Positions 27,079-35,259 are shown, counted from the stretch's first letter. The stretch is DNA of 59,154 nt from Burkholderiales bacterium (GCA_026417035.1 JAOAEA010000019.1:1-59154); one strand, 5' to 3'. A program made the numbers and translations. The notes: a model not told the origin generated them from the letters alone.

Positions 27079-27156
27079 GAATCCACCAAAGGAGGAGGGT
27101 GGAGGAGACTAACCTCGGAGGGCCCGGAGGGGATGCGGCCGGGCACCTCACAACGG
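27048..27156 (-). ncRNA. candidate small RNA with anti-Shine-Dalgarno loop
   Basis: A self-contained transcription unit of roughly 110 nt with its own promoter (27162-27190) and a strong U8 terminator. No reading frame spans it. Three hairpins can be drawn on the minus strand. The first is GCCCGG/CCGGGC (27122-27144), extendable by GAGG/CCTC. The second is CCACC/GGTGG (27083-27102), whose 10-base loop is CTCCTCCTTT. The third is the terminator. The loop contains CCTCCTTT, identical to the 3' end of 16S rRNA, with a further CTCCTCC just 5' of the hairpin. Such an RNA could occupy Shine-Dalgarno sequences of mRNAs. I recall an Rfam family called Betaproteobacteria toxic small RNA with anti-SD features; membership is untested. 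Confidence 0.68.
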
Positions 27157-27161
27157 TTGCC

Positions 27162-27190
27162 ACTGTACCCGAGAATCTTGTGCGTTGCAA
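27162..27190 (-). promoter_or_regulatory. promoter of the candidate small RNA
   Basis: Minus strand TTGCAA (27185-27190), 17-bp spacer, TACAGT (27162-27167). The match to consensus is moderate, but spacing is ideal and the position fits the terminator downstream. A dyad overlaps the -35 box and spacer. Confidence 0.6.
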
Positions 27191-27195
27191 GATTC
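27173..27195. promoter_or_regulatory. operator-like dyad over the small-RNA promoter
   Basis: GAATCTTG-N7-CAAGATTC is a perfect inverted repeat with 8-bp arms (27173-27180 and 27188-27195). It covers the -35 box and part of the spacer, the place where a dimeric repressor would block RNA polymerase. The binding protein is unknown; no regulator gene lies next to it. Confidence 0.6.
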
Positions 27196-27296
27196 CGAAT
27201 TCTCTAATACACAGAGATTTTCTATCCGTCGAAGGCCCTGGGCTTATGCGGGCGTTTGCTGGATGGCGTCTTACAAAGCAATGACATAGCGAAACG

Positions 27297-27310
27297 AACG
27301 AACGTTCGTT
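27297..27310. promoter_or_regulatory. 14-bp palindrome, TetR-type operator candidate
   Basis: AACGAACGTTCGTT is a perfect palindrome in an AT-rich stretch, directly preceded by another AACG repeat. It looks like operators of TetR-family repressors. It lies about 110 bp upstream of the osmC start of transcription and about 140 bp upstream of the small RNA, so its target promoter is not clear. No TetR gene is in the window. Confidence 0.5.
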
Positions 27311-27381
27311 TTAATAATGAATGCCTTGCGGTAGAGGCCCGTCTCTACTCCGCATGCTGCGACGCAGCGTAACTATGCAGC

Positions 27382-27410
27382 GTGACGGGGGGCATCCTTG
27401 CCGCTAGAAT
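27382..27410 (+). promoter_or_regulatory. osmC-family gene promoter
   Basis: GTGACG (27382-27387), 17-bp spacer, TAGAAT (27405-27410), followed by the discriminator CCGCG. Transcription would start about 21 nt before the ATG at 27438. The same -10/discriminator string recurs at three other promoters here. Confidence 0.65.
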
Positions 27411-27437
27411 CCGCGCTCTTCTTCGGGGGCGGATCCG

Positions 27438-27860
27438 ATGGAATGCACGGTAAAGTGGAGCGCCGCGGGGGGCATGACGTTCGTCGCCGAGACCGGCAGC
27501 GGGCACGCGTTCGTGATGGACGTCGCCCCTGACGCGGGCGGACGCAACCTCGGGCCGCGCCCGATGGAGACCGTGCTCGCGGGGACCGGCGGCTGCACGG
27601 CGATCGACGTCGTGCTGATCCTGAAGCGCGGGCGGCACGACGTGCGCCACTGCGAGGTGCAGGTCAAGGCCGAGCGCGCCGAGACCGACCCGAAAGTATT
27701 CACGCGCATCCACATGCACTTCGTCGTACGCGGCAGGGGGCTCAAGCCCGAGGCGGTCGCCCGGGCGGTGCAGCTCTCGCACGAGAAGTACTGCTCGGCG
27801 ACGGCGATGCTCGCGAAGACCGCCGAGATCACCCACGACTTCGAGATCGTCGAGGACTGA
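27438..27860 (+). CDS. OsmC family protein, YhfA-like
   Basis: A 140-residue OsmC/Ohr-fold protein. The characteristic helix with the redox Cys is LAGTGGCTAIDVVLILKRGR, and the second conserved Cys is in LSHEKYCSATAMLAKTAEI, both in the positions used by peroxide-reducing family members. N-terminal strands include VKWSAAGGMTFVAETGSGHAFVMD. Length suits the YhfA subgroup. It may detoxify organic peroxides or bind small ligands. Convergent with coq7, from which a repeat element (27895-28051) separates it. Confidence 0.88.
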   Translation: MECTVKWSAAGGMTFVAETGSGHAFVMDVAPDAGGRNLGPRPMETVLAGTGGCTAIDVVLILKRGRHDVRHCEVQVKAERAETDPKVFTRIHMHFVVRGRGLKPEAVARAVQLSHEKYCSATAMLAKTAEITHDFEIVED

Positions 27861-27894
27861 ACGAACGCCCGCGAGCGGCCGGGCGAAACCGCTT

Positions 27895-28051
27895 CACCAC
27901 GAGGACGCGAAGGCACACAGGGCCGCGATCGCTGTGATTCGCGGATCCAGATGAGGTTGGGACGCGCGCGGCGAGGGCATGGTCGCGTGGGAACGCGACC
28001 CGGGCCGCAAGCGCCCGGCACCTCGATTCGTGCCTTCGTGCCTTCGTGGTG
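27895..28051. repeat. interspersed repeat with inverted ACGAAGGC-type arms, copy 1
   Basis: The left arm (27895-27916) starts CACCACGAGGACGCGAAGG. The right arm (28030-28051), read on the minus strand, starts CACCACGAAGGCACGAAGG. The arms agree at 19 of 22 positions and face each other across about 113 bp of unrelated sequence. The right arm begins 14 bp after the coq7 stop codon. A second copy lies at 32472-32587, whose right arm matches this one at 20 of 22 positions. No protein is encoded, so this is a non-autonomous element or a structured intergenic repeat. Confidence 0.7.
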
Positions 28052-28065
28052 GACGATACGCGGCG

Positions 28066-28695
28066 CTACACGCGATACGCAACCGTCGTCATCACCTTCG
28101 CGGTGAGCTTCATCGCGAGCTTCACGGGAAGCGGCAGCTCGCGCGCGCCGAGCTCGGCGGCCATGTCGGCATGGCCCGCCTCGTCGACCTTCATCTGCTC
28201 GACGATCGCGCGCGTGCGCAGGTCCGACTCCGGCAAGCGGTCGAGATGCCCCTGTAGGTGCGCTTCGACCTGCCGCTCGGTCTCCTTCAGGAAACCGAGG
28301 TTCCAGTCGTCGCCGAGCTTCCCGGCCGCGTAACCGATCGCGAGCGACCCCGCGTACCAGAGCGGCGCGAGCAGGCTCGTGTGCCCGCCGAGCTCGCGGA
28401 GGCGGTGCCCGGTCCACGCGAGATGGTCCTCTTCCTCGCGCGCCGCGCCGGCAAGGGCCGCCTTCAGGTCGTCGTTTCCCGAGGCGAGCGCCTGGCCCTG
28501 GTAGAGCGCCTGCGCGCAGACCTCGCCGCTGTGGTTCACCCGCATCAGCCCCGCGGCGTGGCGGCGCTCGGCGTCGGAGAGCTCCGCCTCGGGAAGGGCT
28601 TCGCCCGGGAGCGGCCGCGCCGAGCAAAGCGTGCCGGAGACGGTTCGCAGCCCGCGGTCGAAGGCGACGATCAAATGGTCCAGAGGCGACAGCAT
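28066..28695 (-). CDS. coq7: 2-polyprenyl-3-methyl-6-methoxy-1,4-benzoquinone hydroxylase Coq7
   Basis: A 209-residue di-iron enzyme that performs the last ring hydroxylation in ubiquinone synthesis. Iron ligands are visible in [32 protein letters not shown] and [15 protein letters not shown]. The pattern [26 protein letters not shown] is typical of betaproteobacterial Coq7, which replaces UbiF. Two ATGs (28701, 28695) and upstream GTG or TTG codons are possible starts; 28695 gives the usual MLSPLD start. A peripheral membrane location is expected. Confidence 0.93.
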   Translation of the reverse strand: MLSPLDHLIVAFDRGLRTVSGTLCSARPLPGEALPEAELSDAERRHAAGLMRVNHSGEVCAQALYQGQALASGNDDLKAALAGAAREEEDHLAWTGHRLRELGGHTSLLAPLWYAGSLAIGYAAGKLGDDWNLGFLKETERQVEAHLQGHLDRLPESDLRTRAIVEQMKVDEAGHADMAAELGARELPLPVKLAMKLTAKVMTTVAYRV

Positions 28696-28805
28696 CGGCA
28701 TGGGCAGCGCAAGGCGCCGCAACGTTGGCACTGACCGCGATTTTACCGCCCCGGGCGCGGGCGGCTCGGGTGAAGCCGCCCACCGTGCGGCGCTGCCGAA
28801 GGTGC

Positions 28806-28835
28806 AAAAAAGAAGGGCGCCTCGCGGCGCCCTTC
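28806..28835 (-). terminator. intrinsic terminator of the porin gene
   Basis: GAAGGGCGCC-TCGC-GGCGCCCTTC is a 10-bp stem (28812-28835), followed on the minus strand by TCTTTTTT. A second perfect hairpin, GGACGGCC-TCGC-GGCCGTCC (28847-28866), lies between it and the porin stop codon. Confidence 0.9.
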
Positions 28836-28878
28836 GAAGAATCGGCGGACGGCCTCGCGGCCGTCCGGTCGCCACTTC

Positions 28879-30207
28879 TTAGAACAGGTGGCGGATGCCG
28901 ACGTAGAACGACTGCGGGCTCGCGCCGCCGCCGGTCGCGGTCGCCGTGCCGGCCGCGCCGACGCCGATGCCGCGGGTCCAGAAGTCGTAGTAGGCGTTGG
29001 TGTCGTTGTTGATCATGACCCAGTTGCCGCCCACGGACGTCCTCTTGGAGAGCGCGTAGTCGTAGCCGATCATGTACATCTGCGCCGACGTATCGCCGCC
29101 CGAGCAGCCAACGCGCGCCGTGACGCCGCCGATCGCGGTGTTGCAGTTCACGTTGCCCTTCGTGTCCCACGCGTAGCCGAAGGTCGCGAAGATCGTGTGC
29201 GGACCCATGGCGAGCGAGGCCGGGATCGCCATCGCCCAGCGCTTGGCGTTGATGTTCGACGTGTTGTTGGCGATGTCGGCGTTCCACTTGTTGTAGTCGC
29301 CGATCGCGCCGACCTTCAGCTGCATCCCGCCGCCGAAGCCGAACGTGTACGAACCGCCGAACCGGTAGGCCTCGAGGTCGAGGGTGCCCTGGTTCAGGCT
29401 GAGCGCGTTGCCGTTCAGGCCGCCGCCGAGACCCGCCGCCGCCGCGTCCGAGAGCGTCGTCGGAAGCGCGCCGGTGTAGGCCGGAACGCCGCCGCCGTAG
29501 TTCGCCAGCACGAGGCCCTGGTTGTGGCGGTTGATGTAGGACAGGAACGCGTTGGCCGGACCGGCGCCCCAGCGCAGGGTGATGGCCCACTCGCTCGGAC
29601 GGCCGCGCTGGCCACTCGAGGACTGGACCGACGACGAGCTGGTGCCCGCCGGCTCGCTGTCGAGCGAGTAGATGACCTCGCCCGAGAAGCCCGCCCAGGT
29701 CGGCGAGACGTAGCGGATGACGTTCGAGAGGCGCGAACCCGCGGTGCCGAGACCGTTCACCCACTGGAGCAGGTTGAGCGAGTTCGCCTTGAGGGCGAGG
29801 GCGTTGCCGCCGAAGCCCGCGCCTTCGACCGCGGCGTGCGACGTGTAGTGCGCGTCCCAGCGGCCGAACATCAGCGTGCCGAGCGTGTTGCTCGCGAGGC
29901 CGACGCCGGAGTTACGCGAGGTCCAGAGGCCGCCCTGCACGTCGCCGTTGATCTCGCTCTCGATCTGGAACACGGCGCGCAGGCCGTTGCCCAGGTCTTC
30001 CGAGCCCGAGAGGCGGACCCACGAGGTCTCGTTCGCGATGCGGTAGATGTTGTTGTAACCAGCCGTGCCGCCGCGGGCGCCGTCGGTGTCGATGTACTCG
30101 TAGCCGAGCTTGAGCTGGCCGGACAGCGTGACGTTCGAAGTCTGCGCCACGGCGAACGCCGGAGCGAGCGCGCCGGCAACCGCGAGAGCAAGAAGCTTCT
30201 TCTTCAT
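28879..30207 (-). CDS. outer-membrane porin, betaproteobacterial OmpC-like (Porin_4)
   Basis: A 442-residue outer-membrane beta-barrel. The signal peptide is MKKKLLALAVAGALAPAFAVAQ. The first strand is NVTLSGQLKLGYEYID, the L3/PEFGG-like region includes GLASNTLGTLMFGRWDAHY, and the protein ends in GIRHLF with the C-terminal Phe that BamA recognises. Hallmarks of Burkholderia/Neisseria-type porins are present (ETSWVRLSGSEDLGNGLRAVFQIESEI). A strong ribosome site (AGGAGTAATCC) precedes the ATG. It serves as a general diffusion channel; high expression is likely. Confidence 0.94.
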   Translation of the reverse strand: MKKKLLALAVAGALAPAFAVAQTSNVTLSGQLKLGYEYIDTDGARGGTAGYNNIYRIANETSWVRLSGSEDLGNGLRAVFQIESEINGDVQGGLWTSRNSGVGLASNTLGTLMFGRWDAHYTSHAAVEGAGFGGNALALKANSLNLLQWVNGLGTAGSRLSNVIRYVSPTWAGFSGEVIYSLDSEPAGTSSSSVQSSSGQRGRPSEWAITLRWGAGPANAFLSYINRHNQGLVLANYGGGVPAYTGALPTTLSDAAAAGLGGGLNGNALSLNQGTLDLEAYRFGGSYTFGFGGGMQLKVGAIGDYNKWNADIANNTSNINAKRWAMAIPASLAMGPHTIFATFGYAWDTKGNVNCNTAIGGVTARVGCSGGDTSAQMYMIGYDYALSKRTSVGGNWVMINNDTNAYYDFWTRGIGVGAAGTATATGGGASPQSFYVGIRHLF

Positions 30208-30616
30208 GGATTACTCCTGTGTCGTTGTCATTCCGGGCGGCGCGCCGCCCAACCCAACTCCTCCGAACGAATCGGGAAGCTGGACGAATTCTGCGCCGCC
30301 GCTCGGAAGCGCAGCAAGCGAAGCCCCGGTTTTCGGCGCCCGCGCGCGGGGCTTTGTTGTTCCTCTGCAACATCGCTGTGCCCCGGTGTGATCTCATTTT
30401 TTTCAATGACTTGCCAAGGTTCCCTCGCGCGACCGTCCAGCCGCCGGCCGCCGGCTCGGCTGTCCTGACGCGAGGAGTCGCTGACAAGCCCATGATTTTC
30501 CATGTGGTCGGCGCGCAACAGGAGCATTTCCCGGCCCACCGGCGAAGCCGAGCGGGGAAACTTCGCCGACCGCGCCCACCCGCCGAGCGCGGAAGCGCGA
30601 ACCGCCGGCCGGCGCG
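30208..30616 (-). promoter_or_regulatory. porin upstream region with 5'-UTR hairpin
   Basis: About 410 bp with no gene. On the minus strand AAGCCCCG (30347-30354) and CGGGGCTT (30321-30328) form an 8-bp stem across an 18-base loop, roughly 115 nt ahead of the porin start. An A-rich segment near 30388-30415 (TTGAAAAAAATGAGATCA on the minus strand) probably holds the promoter, though no hexamer pair is convincing. A long structured leader would be usual for a regulated porin mRNA and a target for small RNAs. Confidence 0.4.
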
Positions 30617-31420
30617 TCAGCCGATGCCGGGGGAGCCGAACAGCCGCTCCAGCTCTTCGCCGGGATCCGGCGCGCGCATGAGCGCCTCGCCGACGAGGAA
30701 GGCATGGACGCCGTTCGCACGCATCAGGGCGACGTCTTCGGGCGCGAGGATGCCGCTCTCGGTGACGACGAGCTTGCCGGCCGGGATGCGCGGCAGGAGG
30801 TCGAGCGTCGTCGCGAGGCTCGTTGCGAAGGTCCGCAGGTCGCGGTTGTTGATGCCGAGGAGCGGCGTGGCCAGGGCGAGCGCGAGGTCGAGCTCTTCCG
30901 GCGAGTGGGTCTCCACGAGCACCGCCATCCCGAGCGCGACCGCCACCGCCTCGAGCTCGCGCATGCGCGCCGGGTCGAGCGCGGCGACGATCAGGAGGAT
31001 CGCGTCGGCGCCCATCGCGCGCGCCTCGTACACCTGGTAGGGATCGACGATGAAGTCCTTGCGCAGGGCGGGAAGCCCGGACGCGGCGCGCGCGGCCCCG
31101 AGATAGGCGGCGCTGCCCTGGAAGAACGGCGCGTCGGTCAGCACCGAGAGGCAGGCCGCGCCGTGGGCCGCATAGCTCCGCGCGATCGCGACCGGGTCGA
31201 AGTCGGCGCGCAGCACGCCTTTCGACGGGCTCGCCTTCTTGATCTCGGCGATGACGGCCGGCCCGCCCGCGGCGACCCTCTGCCGGAGCGCGTCCTCGAA
31301 GCCCCGCGGCGGCGGCATCGATTCGGCGGCGCGGCGCACCTCGGGAAGCGGCCGAGCGGCGCGCGCCGCGGCCACCTCTTCGCGCTTCACCGCGAGGATG
31401 CGCTCGAGGACGTCAGCCAC
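30617..31420 (-). CDS. trpC: indole-3-glycerol-phosphate synthase
   Basis: A 267-residue (beta/alpha)8 enzyme of tryptophan synthesis. Active-site blocks are [72 protein letters not shown] and VTESGI. It starts with GTG at 31420, overlapping the end of trpD by 8 bp. Last gene of the trpEGDC cluster. The frame is open further upstream, but that part is Arg/Ser-rich and belongs to the trpD overlap. Confidence 0.96.
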   Translation of the reverse strand: MADVLERILAVKREEVAAARAARPLPEVRRAAESMPPPRGFEDALRQRVAAGGPAVIAEIKKASPSKGVLRADFDPVAIARSYAAHGAACLSVLTDAPFFQGSAAYLGAARAASGLPALRKDFIVDPYQVYEARAMGADAILLIVAALDPARMRELEAVAVALGMAVLVETHSPEELDLALALATPLLGINNRDLRTFATSLATTLDLLPRIPAGKLVVTESGILAPEDVALMRANGVHAFLVGEALMRAPDPGEELERLFGSPGIG

Positions 31421-32447
31421 GCGCGAACTTCTGCGTGAAGCGCACGAACTCGTCGAGCTTCGCGCGCGCCGCGCCGCTCGCGATCGCCTCGAACGCCGCC
31501 TCGACGCCCTCCTCGAAGCTCGGCGTCCGGCCGCTCGCATAGATGGCCGCGCCGGCGTTGAGCGCCACGATGTCGCGCGGCGCGCCGCCCCTGTTCTCGA
31601 GCGCGGCGAGGATCATGGCGCGCGAGTCCTCGACGGTGGCCGCGCGCAGGGTGCGCGGATCGTGCACCGGCAGCCCGAAGCGCTCCGGGTGCACCTCGTA
31701 TTCCTGGATGCGGCCGTCCTTCAGCTCGCCGACCATGGTCGGCCCGCTGATCGAGATCTCGTCGAGGTTCTCCTTGCCCCACACCGTCAGCGCGTGCCTC
31801 GCCCCGAGGCGCTGCAACACGCGGATCTGGATGCCGACGAGGTCGGGATGGAACACGCCCATCAGCTGGTTGGGCGCGCCCGCCGGGTTGGTGAGCGGCC
31901 CGAGGATGTTGAAGATCGTGCGCACACCGAGCTCGCGGCGCACCGGCGCGGCGTGCTTCATGGCACTGTGGTGGCTGGGCGCGAACATGAAGCCGACGCC
32001 GACGGCGTCGATGCACTCGCCCACCTGCGCCGGGTTGAGGCCGATGTTCGCCCCGAGCGCCTCGAGCACGTCGGCGCTGCCCGACTGGCTCGAGACCGCG
32101 CGCCCGCCGTGCTTCGCGACGCGCGCGCCGGCGGCCGCCGTCACGAACGCAGCGGCGGTGGAGATGTTGAAGGTGTGGGCCGAGTCCCCGCCGGTGCCGC
32201 AGGTGTCGACGAGGTGCGCGTCGTCGGCGACCGTGACCTTCGCCGAGAGCTCGCGCATGACCTGCGCCGCGGCGGTGATCTCGCCGATCGTCTCCTTCTT
32301 GACGCGCAGGCCGATGGTGAGCGCGGCGATCATCACCGGCGACATCTCGCCGGACATGATGCTGCGCATGAGGTCGAGCATCTCGTCGTGGAAGATCTCG
32401 CGGTGCTCGATGGTGCGCGTGAGCGCTTCCTGGGGGGTGATGGGCAT
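31413..32447 (-). CDS. trpD: anthranilate phosphoribosyltransferase
   Basis: A 344-residue enzyme joining anthranilate with PRPP. Signature [27 protein letters not shown], then [21 protein letters not shown], and [37 protein letters not shown]. Start MPITPQEAL at 32447; further upstream codons run into the repeat at 32472-32587. trpC overlaps its end by 8 bp. The separation from trpG by 145 bp is larger than usual because of that repeat. Confidence 0.97.
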   Translation of the reverse strand: MPITPQEALTRTIEHREIFHDEMLDLMRSIMSGEMSPVMIAALTIGLRVKKETIGEITAAAQVMRELSAKVTVADDAHLVDTCGTGGDSAHTFNISTAAAFVTAAAGARVAKHGGRAVSSQSGSADVLEALGANIGLNPAQVGECIDAVGVGFMFAPSHHSAMKHAAPVRRELGVRTIFNILGPLTNPAGAPNQLMGVFHPDLVGIQIRVLQRLGARHALTVWGKENLDEISISGPTMVGELKDGRIQEYEVHPERFGLPVHDPRTLRAATVEDSRAMILAALENRGGAPRDIVALNAGAAIYASGRTPSFEEGVEAAFEAIASGAARAKLDEFVRFTQKFARG

Positions 32448-32471
32448 CGGTCGCTCTCTTTCGGGGAAGAT

Positions 32472-32587
32472 CACCGCGAAGGCACGAAGCCGTGAAGGGC
32501 CGCGCCGGTCAGCCATGGCCGGCCCCGACCGCGGGGCGCCGCGGCGGCACCGACCCGCGTCCTCCGTGCCTTCGTGTCTTCGTGGCG
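32472..32587. repeat. interspersed repeat with inverted ACGAAGGC-type arms, copy 2
   Basis: Left arm (32472-32493) begins CACCGCGAAGGCACGAAGC. Right arm (32566-32587), read on the minus strand, begins CGCCACGAAGACACGAAGG. The two arms agree at about 16 of 22 positions and enclose about 72 bp unrelated to the core of copy 1. The right arm starts 6 bp past the trpG stop codon. It fills the trpG-trpD gap inside the trp operon. Confidence 0.65.
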
Positions 32588-32592
32588 ACGCG

Positions 32593-33153
32593 TCATTGCA
32601 GGAAATTCCTGAGCAGCGCGTGGCCGTGCTCGGTCAGGATCGATTCGGGATGGAACTGCACGCCTTCGACGGCGAGCTCGCGGTGGCGCACGCCCATGAT
32701 CTCGCCGTCGTCGGTCTCGGCGGTGACCTCCAGGCAGGCGGGCAGCGACTCACGCTCGATCGCGAGCGAATGGTAACGGGTCGCCGTGAACGGGTCGGGC
32801 AGACCGCGGAACACCCCCACGCCGCCGTGATGGATCGGCGAGGTCTTCCCGTGCATCAGGTGTTTCGCGTGCACGATCTTCCCGCCGAAGGCGGCGCCGA
32901 TCGACTGGTGCCCGAGGCACACGCCGAGGATCGGCACCTTGCCGGCGAACTCGCGGATCGCCGCGACCGAGATCCCTGCTTGCGCCGGCGCGCAGGGCCC
33001 GGGTGAGATCACGATTCGGTCGGGCCGCATGGCGGCGATGTCGGCGACCGCGATCTGGTCGTTGCGGAAGACGCGCACGTCCTCGCCGAGCTCGCCGAAA
33101 TACTGCACGAGGTTGTAGGTGAAGGAGTCGTAGTTGTCGATCATGAGGAGCAT
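32593..33153 (-). CDS. trpG: anthranilate synthase component II, glutamine amidotransferase
   Basis: A 186-residue class I glutamine amidotransferase supplying ammonia to TrpE. The opening [23 protein letters not shown], the oxyanion block [12 protein letters not shown], the nucleophile in [12 protein letters not shown] and the late His/Glu in [15 protein letters not shown] are all present. ATG at 33153; another in-frame ATG is at 33144. The terminal repeat of the GxxExxY element ends 7 bp upstream, so its ribosome site lies in or beside the element. Confidence 0.97.
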   Translation of the reverse strand: MLLMIDNYDSFTYNLVQYFGELGEDVRVFRNDQIAVADIAAMRPDRIVISPGPCAPAQAGISVAAIREFAGKVPILGVCLGHQSIGAAFGGKIVHAKHLMHGKTSPIHHGGVGVFRGLPDPFTATRYHSLAIERESLPACLEVTAETDDGEIMGVRHRELAVEGVQFHPESILTEHGHALLRNFLQ

Positions 33154-33160
33154 GGGGTTC

Positions 33161-33602
33161 ACCGCAGTGGACGCGCGGGACGCGGAGGTCACGACCCGTT
33201 CACCACTCTCTCGATGCCGTTGCGCATGTGGACGACGTTGCAATTCAGCGGATGGCCGAGTCGCTTCCCGTTCGGCTTCAAGTAGCCGAGGCGCTGCGCG
33301 AGATGGAGCGGTACGAGGCGATCCGCCGATTTCAGCTCGACGATGACCACCTCCGAGACCGGGATAGCGACGCGGTATCCCGCATCGACCTCCACACCCT
33401 CGTGGCGAATCGGCACGGCGACCTGACGCTCGACGCACAGCCCGTGTGCCCCCGATTCGTGACCGAGGCAGGCTTCGCATGCGCCTTCGAGCAGGCCCGG
33501 CCCGAGGGCGCTGCGCGCAGCCGATGCCGAGTCGACCACCGCGATCCCGATCCCGTTTGCGTCCACGGATGAAGTTCCTGCGTCCCCCGCGTCCCCGGCG
33601 GT
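33161..33602. mobile_element. GxxExxY-carrying element with terminal inverted repeats
   Basis: A 442-bp segment bounded by 23-bp inverted repeats. The end near trpG (33161-33183) reads ACCGCAGTGGACGCGCGGG on the plus strand. The end near trpE (33580-33602) reads ACCGCCGGGGACGCGGGGG on the minus strand. They agree at 20 of 23 positions. The only gene inside is a GxxExxY protein gene. The trpE-side repeat starts on the last base of the trpE stop codon. No transposase is present. Other bacteria usually have trpE and trpG closely spaced, so this looks inserted. Confidence 0.65.
33189..33566 (-). CDS. GxxExxY protein (PD-(D/E)XK nuclease-like, function unknown)
   Basis: A 125-residue member of the GxxExxY family. 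Family blocks are [29 protein letters not shown] (the Gly-Pro-Gly-Leu-Leu-Glu segment), [32 protein letters not shown] (the Glu-Leu-Lys and preceding Asp give a nuclease-like core) and [19 protein letters not shown] at the end. The usual final Tyr of GLLExxY is Cys here (GLLEGAC). The start is GTG at 33566 with AGGAACTT upstream. The stop lies against the element's terminal repeat. Co-directional with the trp genes, so it should be co-transcribed. Confidence 0.85.
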   Translation of the reverse strand: MDANGIGIAVVDSASAARSALGPGLLEGACEACLGHESGAHGLCVERQVAVPIRHEGVEVDAGYRVAIPVSEVVIVELKSADRLVPLHLAQRLGYLKPNGKRLGHPLNCNVVHMRNGIERVVNGS

Positions 33603-35083
33603 CAAGCCCCGAGCCGCGTATCGAGCCCCCGTGTCGCGATCTCGGCCGCCCGCAGGATCGCGCGCGCCTTGTGCTCGGTCTCCTCCCATTCCCGCTCCGG
33701 CGCCGAATCGGCGACGATGCCCGCGCCGGCCTGCACGTGCAGCACCCGGTCCTTGAGCACCGCAGTGCGCAGCGCGATCGCCACGTCCATGTCGCCGTTG
33801 AAGCCGAGGTAGCCGACCGCCCCGGCGTAGATGCCGCGCTTGATCGGCTCGAGCTCGTCGATGATCTCCATCGCGCGCACCTTGGGCGCGCCGCTCACGG
33901 TGCCCGCGGGGAAGGTGGCCTTGAGGACGTCGATCGCGTCGAGCCCCGGCGCGAGCTCGGCTTCCACGTTCGAGACGATGTGCATCACGTGGGAATAGCG
34001 CTCGATCACCATCTGCTCGGTGACCTTCACCGTGCCGATGCGCGCCACGCGCCCGACGTCGTTGCGCCCGAGGTCCACGAGCATCACGTGCTCGGCGCGC
34101 TCCTTCTCGTCGGCGAGCAGGTCGGCGGCGTTCGCCTCGTCCTCGGCGGGCGTCCGGCCCCGCGGTCGCGTCCCCGCGATCGGGCGCACCGTCACGGCGT
34201 TCCCCGACTTGCGCGCGAGGATCTCGGGGGAGGCGCCGACGACGTGGAAGTCGCCGAAGTCGAAGTAGAACATGTAGGGCGACGGGTTGAGCGCGCGCAG
34301 CGCGCGGTAGAGCGCGAGCGGCGAGGCGGCGAACGGCTGGCTCATCCGCTGCGACAGCACCACCTGCATGATGTCGCCGTCGGCGATGAGCCGTTTCGCG
34401 CGCTCGACCGCGGCCATGAACGCCTCCCTGCCGAAGCTCGACACCGCCGGCAACGGCTCGCGCGGCGTCTCGTGCGGCAGCTGCACCGGCAGCCGCAGTG
34501 CGCCCAGGAGCTCGCGCAACCGCGCCTGCGCGTCGTCCCAGGCCCGCGGCTGCGACGGGTCGGCGTAGACGACGAGGTAGAGCTTCCCGGAGAGGTTGTC
34601 CACGACGGCGAGCTCCTCCGACTGCAGGAGCAGCAGGTCGGGGCAGCCGAGCGGATCTTCCTTCAGCCAGCCGCCGGCGAGCTTCGGCTCGATCCAGCGC
34701 ACGGTGTCGTAGCCGAAGTAGCCGACCAGGCCGCCGGCGAAGCGGCCGATCCCGGGGATCGGCGCGACACGGTAGCGCCCGAGATACTGGCGGATGAAGC
34801 CGAGCGGATCGCCGGTCTGCGCCTTCTCGACGACCGCGTCGCCGTGCATCACGGTCACGAGGCGCCCGACCGCCTTGATGCGCGTGCGCGCGGCCAGCCC
34901 GACGAACGAATAGCGCCCGAAGCGCTCGCCGCCGACCACCGACTCGAGGAGATAGGTGCCGGTGCGGTTGGCGAGCTTGAGATAGATCGAGAGCGGCGTG
35001 TCGAGGTCGGCGAAGGTCTCCAGGACGAGCGGAACCTGGTTGTAGCCTTCGGCGGCGAGCCGCTTGAACTCCTGTTCGGTCAT
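33602..35083 (-). CDS. trpE: anthranilate synthase component I
   Basis: A 493-residue chorismate-using enzyme. The tryptophan-feedback motif LLES is in [18 protein letters not shown]. The catalytic half carries [69 protein letters not shown] and [23 protein letters not shown]. Full length. The stop codon TGA coincides with the tip of the GxxExxY element. A GGAG ribosome site precedes the ATG at 35083. Expression is probably controlled by the upstream leader peptide. Confidence 0.97.
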   Translation of the reverse strand: MTEQEFKRLAAEGYNQVPLVLETFADLDTPLSIYLKLANRTGTYLLESVVGGERFGRYSFVGLAARTRIKAVGRLVTVMHGDAVVEKAQTGDPLGFIRQYLGRYRVAPIPGIGRFAGGLVGYFGYDTVRWIEPKLAGGWLKEDPLGCPDLLLLQSEELAVVDNLSGKLYLVVYADPSQPRAWDDAQARLRELLGALRLPVQLPHETPREPLPAVSSFGREAFMAAVERAKRLIADGDIMQVVLSQRMSQPFAASPLALYRALRALNPSPYMFYFDFGDFHVVGASPEILARKSGNAVTVRPIAGTRPRGRTPAEDEANAADLLADEKERAEHVMLVDLGRNDVGRVARIGTVKVTEQMVIERYSHVMHIVSNVEAELAPGLDAIDVLKATFPAGTVSGAPKVRAMEIIDELEPIKRGIYAGAVGYLGFNGDMDVAIALRTAVLKDRVLHVQAGAGIVADSAPEREWEETEHKARAILRAAEIATRGLDTRLGA

Positions 35084-35156
35084 GGAACGCTCCGGTGCGG
35101 GTGCTGCTCTTCGGGATCTTCGCGGGGGATGGCGCGCCCCGCGCGCGTGAAACGGC

Positions 35157-35222
35157 TCAGGGACGCCAGCGACGCCAGCTGTCCCGCGCCTGCCACGCGC
35201 GAATCCCGAAGTGCCGGAGCAT
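35157..35222 (-). CDS. trpL: trp leader peptide
   Basis: A 21-codon frame from ATG at 35222 to TGA at 35157, located 30 nt into the predicted trpE transcript. The peptide begins [10 protein letters not shown] and ends WRRWRP, with Trp at positions 10, 16 and 19. Three Trp codons in 21 is far above chance and is the hallmark of ribosome-mediated attenuation. CTTCGGGAT within codons 4-7 is complementary to ATCCCGAAG near trpE (about 35107-35115 on the plus strand), so alternative folds are possible; CGCGGGG/CCCCGCG gives another stem between. No U-run follows, so the exact mechanism is open. The ribosome site is weak. Confidence 0.75.
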   Translation of the reverse strand: MLRHFGIRAWQARDSWRRWRP

Positions 35223-35259
35223 TGCGGAGGGTCTCGTTGCGGTCGGATGCGACGCCGCG

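Noticed and set aside
27088-27107. Plus-strand AAAGGAGGAGG looks like a perfect ribosome-binding site.
   Set aside because: No start codon or plausible frame follows at the right distance; the string is explained by the anti-SD loop of the minus-strand RNA.
30321-30354. Hairpin read as a plus-strand terminator (stem followed by TTTGTTG).
   Set aside because: No plus-strand gene upstream would use it; it fits better as structure in the porin leader.
33161-33602. Classical insertion sequence.
   Set aside because: No transposase is encoded and the length is far too short; described as a minimal element instead.
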